The notes beneath the pieces were generated by a model. That model was given only the letters and a program-made list of their open reading frames with translations. It did no database searches and had not been told where the DNA came from. From assembly GCA_001314905.1 (NCBI GenBank), contig LJZT01000005.1:1-64000 (forward strand): 64,000 nt of DNA, given 5' to 3'. This DNA is from Phormidium sp. OSCR. GTDB taxonomy: Bacteria > Cyanobacteriota > Cyanobacteriia > Cyanobacteriales > Geitlerinemataceae. Shown piece by piece: positions 58,953 to 64,000 of the stretch (positions are counted from its first letter, which is position 1; the number at the start of each line of letters is the position of its first letter). Made by a program: the position numbers and the translations under genes.

Positions 58953-59651
58953 TTAGTCGCGGCGGGAGAAGAGTCCGAATAGGGGGCCGAGTAATGCACC
59001 AAAGATAAAGCCTCCAGCGTGTGCCCAGTAGGCGATACCGCTTTCCATTCCACCTGAATTGACTTGGGCTTCTAGGCTGGAAACGCTGTTAAAGGCCTGT
59101 TGTAAAAACCAAAAGCCGAGGAAGAAAATTGCTGGAACTCGGACGGTAAACCAAAAGAATCCGAGGGGGATTAGGGTGACAATTCGGGCTTGGGGGAAGC
59201 GAAAAATATAGGCTCCCATAATCCCGGCGATCGCACCACTGGCCCCCAATGTGGGTATCATTGAATCGGCATCAAATACATATTGGGCGAGGGAGGCGAG
59301 TACGCCACAGAGAAGATAGAAAATCAGATAGCGAGATGACCCCATTTCTTCTTCAATGTTATTGCCGAAAATCCAGAGATACAGCATATTGAAGACGACA
59401 TGGAGGACACTTCCATGGAGGAATTGCGAGGTGACAAGGGTTAAGGGTTCGGGGATTAAATCGCCGCTGCTTGCTCCTTGGAGACTTTCGGAGAGTTGAC
59501 CGGGAATAAAGGCAAAGTCTTGTAGAAATGCCTGAAGTCCGGGAGTTCCGAGGCTCAGTTCATAGAGGAAAATGAGAATGTTGGCAACAATTAAGACATA
59601 GGTGACAATTGGGGTAATTTGAATCGGATTTTCATCGTTTAAGGGAACCAT
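58953..59651 (-). CDS. Rhomboid-family intramembrane serine protease
   Basis: A 232-residue protein with six hydrophobic helices. The catalytic serine lies in TLGASGAIAGIMGAYIF (GxSG) and the histidine in YWAHAGGFIFGALLGPLFG. An FLHGSVLHVVFNMLYLWIFGNNIEEEMG motif with HxxxN is also typical. Rhomboids cleave substrates within the membrane; the targets here are unknown. TAA at 58953-58955 abuts the heptamer array. Single gene. Confidence 0.93.
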   Translation of the reverse strand: MVPLNDENPIQITPIVTYVLIVANILIFLYELSLGTPGLQAFLQDFAFIPGQLSESLQGASSGDLIPEPLTLVTSQFLHGSVLHVVFNMLYLWIFGNNIEEEMGSSRYLIFYLLCGVLASLAQYVFDADSMIPTLGASGAIAGIMGAYIFRFPQARIVTLIPLGFFWFTVRVPAIFFLGFWFLQQAFNSVSSLEAQVNSGGMESGIAYWAHAGGFIFGALLGPLFGLFSRRD

Positions 59652-59757
59652 TGAATTTTAGGAATCGCTAGACAATCGCGGACAACTCGAAACGGTGGGG
59701 TGAGGATGTTGAATCAATCGAGAGATTCGAGAGATTCGATTCGTTAATGTTAGATTA

Positions 59758-60966
59758 CTATTCTCCCTCCTCAACGGAACGTTCAACGGGACTCTCAAAG
59801 CTGATATTCCCGTCAGGAGTGAGTTGGGGGCGAATCATTTGGGAACGGGGACGGATGAAGGGACGAACTGGAGGTGGTGTGGGAGGACTATTTCGTTGTT
59901 GATAGCCATAGCCGGCGGCGGGTTCGCTGTAGCCATAGCCGTCACCGACGTGTTCGTTGCGGTGAAGGGGGGGAATGGGGGGTTCGTCTTGTTTGATGAG
60001 TTCCCAGTTGGGTTGAGTCTGTTGCGGCTGGATGTCTTCTGGGAGGTTGGCGGATGTGAGGCTGGGGGGTTGGGCTGGGGAAACGCCTTGGCTGGCGGTT
60101 TGGATGATGGCTTTTCCGGATTCGCTGGGGGTGGGGGTGGCGGTGGCGTTGAGGGGAATTAGGGGAAGGGAGAGGGAGGCGAGTACGGCGGCGACACGGC
60201 TACGGGAGGCGGTGGGCCTGGGTTTGAGGATAAATCGCCCTTGTTGGACTTGCAGTTGTAGGGTGTCTTGTAATCCCCGACGACGGAGGGCGTTGTTGAT
60301 GGCACATTGCGATCGCGCCTGTTGTAAACTGGCTTGGGAGCGAGAGGCGTTTTCGGGATGGTGGCGGTAGTGATAGAGGGGTTCGCGAAGATGGTAGATG
60401 TCGGTGAGTTCGGAGATGCGTAAACACAGGTCGTAGTCTTCGGCGTATTCGAAGGCGGGATCGATTCCGCCGGCTTGGTTGTAGATGTCGCGACGCATTA
60501 GGCGGAAGTGAAAGGTGATAAAGTCGGTCAGGAGGCGATCGCGACTGTAGGGAATCCGACAGCGATACCCTAAGCCGAGGGGGGTTCCCTGACGGTCGAT
60601 GTCGAGATAGTCGCTGTAGACCATCCCGATTTGGGGCTTCTCATTGAGGATGGCGGCGGTGCGTTCGAGGGCGTTGGGAAGTAGGATATCGTCTCGATCA
60701 ATCCAGCCGAGATAATCTCCGGTTGTGGCAGAGATTGCGGCTTTGAGGGCTTCTCCTCGACCTCGGTGGGGGGCGGCGATGACCCGCACTCGTTCATCGG
60801 TGGCGGCGAGCGATCGCGCGATGTCTAAGGAATCGTCGCTGGACCCGTCATCCCAGATTAAGAGTTCAAAGTCGGGGTAGGTTTGTTGTAAAACACTCTC
60901 GATGGCGAGTTGGAGATAGTGGGAGGGATTATAACTATTGAGGATGAGGGAAATTTTAGGAGACAT
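59758..60966 (-). CDS. GT2 glycosyltransferase with a secretion-signal-like hydrophobic segment and Pro/Gln-rich tail
   Basis: A 402-residue protein. Residues 1-235 are a GT2 GT-A domain: KISLILNSYNPSHYLQLAIES, LLIWDDGSSDDSL, GDYLGWIDRDDILLPNAL (DxD-like), EYAEDYDLCLRI (catalytic ED). After a basic segment come 20 apolar residues VAAVLASLSLPLIPLNATAT, then 120 residues rich in Pro, Gln, Ser with YGYSEPAAGYGYQQ. The apolar stretch plus ATATPTPS looks like a signal peptide placed inside the protein, as if a secreted low-complexity protein had been fused in frame. Glycan target unknown. It lies 36 bases after the next GT2 gene. Confidence 0.82.
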   Translation of the reverse strand: MSPKISLILNSYNPSHYLQLAIESVLQQTYPDFELLIWDDGSSDDSLDIARSLAATDERVRVIAAPHRGRGEALKAAISATTGDYLGWIDRDDILLPNALERTAAILNEKPQIGMVYSDYLDIDRQGTPLGLGYRCRIPYSRDRLLTDFITFHFRLMRRDIYNQAGGIDPAFEYAEDYDLCLRISELTDIYHLREPLYHYRHHPENASRSQASLQQARSQCAINNALRRRGLQDTLQLQVQQGRFILKPRPTASRSRVAAVLASLSLPLIPLNATATPTPSESGKAIIQTASQGVSPAQPPSLTSANLPEDIQPQQTQPNWELIKQDEPPIPPLHRNEHVGDGYGYSEPAAGYGYQQRNSPPTPPPVRPFIRPRSQMIRPQLTPDGNISFESPVERSVEEGE

Positions 60967-61002
60967 GGCTGAATCCAGGGGTGAGGGGCGTTAGGGCAGA
61001 TT

Positions 61003-63228
61003 TTAGCACAAGGAATCGCGGCGGGGTTTAGGGGACTTTTGGGCGAGTTTAAGTTTTTTTAAAATCTCTTGACGAAAGTCTAAATCTGTTGCCAATTTTT
61101 TGGCGAGTTGAATGTAGTCTGAGTCTTGCTGGGCGATCGCCTCTGGGGGAATTGTCCCGGAAAAGGCATTCACGCTGGTTTGCGATCGCCGAGTTTTGCC
61201 GAAATACAAGACAGGAACCTGATTTTTTCTTAAGGCTATCTGGACGGTTTGCGGGGAATTGATGGGGAAACTATCTAAGTAGATATCTCCGAGATGCCAC
61301 CAGAGGGGTTGCTGTCGCCAATTTTGAGGATTCACGATAATTAACTGTTGCCGAGAAAGTGCGAATTTTGTCCAGGTTTCTGTGAGGCGATCGCGGCTGG
61401 AAATCCCTAGATTCGACTGTTCATCGTTTTTTGATAGCAACAGAAGTAACACCGATTGGGGACAAGATTGGATAATTCTTGCCCAAGTGTCTCGCAATTC
61501 AACGGTTAAGTCATCGGGGGAAACTACGCTAAAAAAAATGACGGTCGCTGAGGCGATATCCAGTCGTTGCTTAACGTCTAAAATTTCTGGGTCTGGGGCT
61601 TGACCTAAATGAGCAGTCGTGGTAGGGTAAATGCTAGGGGTCAAACCTATGGGCAAAAAAGCCGTTTCGTCTGAGGTTTCCGAGAGCGGTAAGTCCCAAA
61701 ACGCCCTCTGAGAGCGGGCTAACTGATGTAACTCCAGAAAGGCGATCGCTCCAATCTCGCCCACTGAGTCTCCCCAGAAATGCAACTCGTCTAAATTTTC
61801 CTCTCGCAGCCGCTGGATTTGTCCCCGCAAGTCTGGCGGTAATTGAATCCAATCCCCGCCAGGCCAGGATTTTGGCGGCGGTTGGGGAGAATAGATGGTT
61901 TTGCTGGTTTCTGGGAGATGGCCGGGATAGCTGTCCAGATAAACTCCCGTTTTTCCGGAGTTTGGTGACGGAAATTGCCAATCAAGGCGATATCCCTGGG
62001 ATTGGAGAAAGAATTGTCGGATTTGCCGCTGCTGCTGTACGAGTTCGTCTAAAGAGACATCATGATAATAGGTTGGCAAGAGACTCGCCTGCAAGGCATA
62101 GACTTGGGCAGCGTCTTGCCAGTGTTGCGGCTGGTCTTGAATCTGGGCCAGGAGATAGTCGGAGATGGCCATTAGTCCTTGAGTATAGGCTTTGGCGTCG
62201 CCGCGATCGCGCCATTGGGGGAGTTGCGACAACATCTGTTGCAACCAATCGGGCCACAAGGAGGGGGGAATCTCTTGCAGATGCGATCGCCAATCCTGAC
62301 ATCGCCAATCTTCCTGTTGCAACCAATGCCATGTGGCTTGTTGTCGGATTTCTTGAGAAAAGATGGGATTTTGGGCAATCTTGAGGAAGAATCGCCCTTC
62401 ATCAAACTTCCCCGCCAAGGCATTTTTCACCGTTTGTTGCTGAGAATGAAGACGAAACACCGCCAGAGGTTCATCGACAAATCCCACGGAAGCCGTCGCC
62501 AACAGCCGCCACCACAAGTCCACATCCACCAACTGCGATAAGTCTGGGTCAAAGCCTCCCACGGCCTCGACGGCTGATTTGCGCAACAACACCGCTGTCG
62601 GTTCACCAATTTTGTTGAGGGGAAACGTCCAGAGTTGGCAATCGGCTAAGAGAGTTGTCCCCGCTTGGCAAGGGTTGAGGTGACGCCAATACTGATGAAC
62701 CTGGCGACAGCGTTGAGCAACAATTTGCAAAATCTCAATTCCGGCTGCGTCATCGGTGATCTCAAGGCGACGGGGACAAAAAACGAGTCCGATATCGGTA
62801 TCGGTTTCGGCCAAGTTGACCAGTTTGCGAATACAATCGGGGTCGAGGCGATCGTCTTGGAAGAGGAATTTGATATACATTCCCCTGGCTTGTTGGATGC
62901 AAAAATTCCAATTGTTCACCATTCCCCGTTGGGGGTTGCGGTAAATTCGACAAGGATGGGGAGATGTGGCCGCAAAGGCGTTTAATTGGTCTAGGGTTCC
63001 ATCCTGGGAACCGTCGTCGGAGAGGATAATTTCTAAGTTGGCATAGGTTTGCTGGGCCAGACTGGTTAAGGCGTCTCCTAAAAACCGCTCACCGTTATAG
63101 GTGGGAACACAGACGCTAACTAAGGACTGCGGCGATCGCGCTGAGGTGACGTTTGAGTTCGGGGTTGAATGGCTCACGTTATGTCGCCTTACCTGAGCGA
63201 ATCCTTTTTTTGTGCGCACCTTTTCCAT
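61003..63228 (-). CDS. Two-module glycosyltransferase: GT2 plus GT41-like C-terminal domain
   Basis: A 741-residue protein from MEKVRTKKGFAQVRRHNV (63228; the track start is 14 residues earlier). N-terminal GT2 (50-290): VSVCVPTYNGERFLGDALTS, ILSDDGSQDGT, FLFQDDRLDPDCI, GGFDPDLSQLVDVDLWWRL. A helical linker (300-460) follows. The last 260 residues resemble the C-terminal part of SPINDLY/O-GlcNAc-transferase-type GT41 domains: VIFFSVVSPDDL, then LWWHLGDIYLDSFPINSPQTVQIALRKNQVPVLYFGKTRRSQTSVNAF. Two sugar-transfer activities in one chain are suggested, as in surface polysaccharide assembly. The GT41 call rests on pattern only. Confidence 0.78.
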   Translation of the reverse strand: MEKVRTKKGFAQVRRHNVSHSTPNSNVTSARSPQSLVSVCVPTYNGERFLGDALTSLAQQTYANLEIILSDDGSQDGTLDQLNAFAATSPHPCRIYRNPQRGMVNNWNFCIQQARGMYIKFLFQDDRLDPDCIRKLVNLAETDTDIGLVFCPRRLEITDDAAGIEILQIVAQRCRQVHQYWRHLNPCQAGTTLLADCQLWTFPLNKIGEPTAVLLRKSAVEAVGGFDPDLSQLVDVDLWWRLLATASVGFVDEPLAVFRLHSQQQTVKNALAGKFDEGRFFLKIAQNPIFSQEIRQQATWHWLQQEDWRCQDWRSHLQEIPPSLWPDWLQQMLSQLPQWRDRGDAKAYTQGLMAISDYLLAQIQDQPQHWQDAAQVYALQASLLPTYYHDVSLDELVQQQRQIRQFFLQSQGYRLDWQFPSPNSGKTGVYLDSYPGHLPETSKTIYSPQPPPKSWPGGDWIQLPPDLRGQIQRLREENLDELHFWGDSVGEIGAIAFLELHQLARSQRAFWDLPLSETSDETAFLPIGLTPSIYPTTTAHLGQAPDPEILDVKQRLDIASATVIFFSVVSPDDLTVELRDTWARIIQSCPQSVLLLLLSKNDEQSNLGISSRDRLTETWTKFALSRQQLIIVNPQNWRQQPLWWHLGDIYLDSFPINSPQTVQIALRKNQVPVLYFGKTRRSQTSVNAFSGTIPPEAIAQQDSDYIQLAKKLATDLDFRQEILKKLKLAQKSPKPRRDSLC

Positions 63229-63357
63229 TATGCTTATAGTACAAGTCAAGGGGTCGCTTGTCAATAGCAAGTTGCGAGAAATTTGCCAGAAATTCCACGG
63301 AGATTGAGAACCGTGATTAGAATAGATCTAGATCCTGTAACGCAACCTTAAAATGCC

Positions 63358-63678
63358 ATGAAATCTTCCGCCAAACTCTCCCCGGATCTCCTAACCCTGG
63401 GGTTTCGTGCATTGAGTGATCCTCTCCGGTTACAGATTATTGACCATTTGTGCGATCGCGAGCTTTGTGTCTGTGACTTGTGCGATCGCCTCGACACCCC
63501 CCAGTCCAAACTCTCCTTTCATCTTAAAGTCTTAAAAGAAGCACAACTGGTACATCCTCGACAGGATGGCCGCTGGATTTACTACCGCCTTAACCTGACT
63601 CAAATTCAGCAATTAGAACAGTTCCTGCAACGCCTCAACACCCCGAACGCAAAGATTTCCGCTTCCCACTGCTCCTAA
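63358..63678 (+). CDS. ArsR-family repressor, arsenic-type
   Basis: A 106-residue winged-helix repressor. ALSDPLRLQIIDHLCDRELCVCDLCDRLDTPQSKLSFHLKVLKEAQLV holds the HTH, and ELCVCDLC is the classical As(III)/Sb(III) site of ArsR proteins. HPRQDGRWIYYRLN forms the wing. It would release its operator on binding arsenite. The neighbour downstream is a sensor-like gene, not an ars gene, so its target may lie elsewhere or be only itself. TAGATCTA upstream (63322-63329) is a short palindrome that may be part of the operator. Confidence 0.9.
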   Translation: MKSSAKLSPDLLTLGFRALSDPLRLQIIDHLCDRELCVCDLCDRLDTPQSKLSFHLKVLKEAQLVHPRQDGRWIYYRLNLTQIQQLEQFLQRLNTPNAKISASHCS

Positions 63679-63865
63679 TGTTCAACATCTTCTTGTATCT
63701 TCCAATTTCGGAAAATAGGACTAGATTCCCATTAAATCTTGACAGCATCTGTACTTAAACATTCAGGTTCCTTTCAGACCAACGAGAATCCCCCTTAAAA
63801 CCTCGGTCATCACACATCAACATATCATAACTGCTCAAATTACCACCTTGGTTGACCTTAAAAAG

Positions 63866-64000
63866 ATGTTTACCATGTTACAACTTCAATCAGCAAACCT
63901 ATTTTCTTACTGGAATAATCTATCCTTTCGTCAAAGGGGAACCCTAATTATTGGCATTCCCATAACCTGTTTAATTATCACCCTCATTGCCTTCAGCTGG
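63866..64000 (+). CDS. Start of a membrane sensor protein (cut by window end)
   Basis: ATG at 63866 (or 63875) opens 45 codons to the window edge: MFTMLQLQSANLFSYWNNLSFRQRGTLIIGIPITCLIITLIAFSW. The basic loop followed by an apolar helix, preceded by SFRQRG, resembles the first membrane segment of cyanobacterial CHASE3-type histidine kinases or chemoreceptors. The rest is out of sight, so family is a guess. Confidence 0.5.
   Translation, partial: MFTMLQLQSANLFSYWNNLSFRQRGTLIIGIPITCLIITLIAFSW

Overview
The window reads as chromosome from a filamentous, non-heterocystous cyanobacterium (an Oscillatoriales/Phormidium-type genome is my guess). The support is psbX, psaD, ycf66, a high-light-inducible protein, a Fur-type iron porin, DUF4327, a DICT-domain kinase, and the HIP1 octamer GCGATCGC recurring throughout. 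I see no CRISPR array, rRNA, phage block or intact insertion sequence. Most of the window is core chromosome with little operon structure, interrupted by short intergenic repeat islands.

Layout. 1-10.7 kb: an unrecognised protein, a CPA1 Na+/H+ antiporter, hisE, tRNA-Leu(GAG), accC, a YggT protein, psbX, Ycf66, two TolB-like lipoproteins, a secreted trypsin-like protease with PPC domains, an Hlip, an internally shortened MgtC and tatC. 10.9-16 kb: cysE, a broken voltage-gated K+ channel gene, a MerR-thioredoxin fusion beside an ArsP-type permease, and hpnH (hopanoid side chain). 16-20 kb, minus strand: a probable cobamide operon (HAD hydrolase, cbiB, an aminopropanol-phosphate-forming aminotransferase-fold enzyme) plus an LD-carboxypeptidase. 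20-24.4 kb: a CHAD protein, a caspase-fold protein lacking both catalytic residues, moeA and a MazF-type toxin-antitoxin pair. 24.6-35.6 kb: GH3 hexosaminidase, DUF4327, a FIST protein, bioF, a DICT-GAF histidine kinase, psaD, trpE and a MAPEG protein. 35.7-41 kb: secA, a YiiX-like hydrolase and a glycine-rich secreted protein.

41-49 kb is a likely co-transcribed signalling block: Nudix, DUF427, then a hybrid PAS kinase, a REC-GGDEF-EAL protein and a REC-histidine kinase separated by 1, 12 and 15 bases. These would join phosphorelay to cyclic-di-GMP turnover. 49-64 kb: M20 amidohydrolase, WD40 protein, cupin, bioB, Fur-controlled porin, pentapeptide-repeat protein, a RluA-like enzyme, an Mpo1-like protein, rhomboid protease, two large GT2 glycosyltransferases, an arsenic-type ArsR and the start of a membrane protein cut by the window end.

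The best leads are: the MerR-thioredoxin/ArsP-type pair with its MerR-spaced promoter; the catalytically dead caspase-fold protein; the in-frame-deleted MgtC; the twice-broken channel gene; the PPC-for-PDZ protease; the modified glycosyltransferases; and an intergenic repeat system built from heptamers and GC-rich palindromes. Some of these heptamers form the leader, or even the start codon, of genes. All assignments come from reading the sequence; no database search was run.
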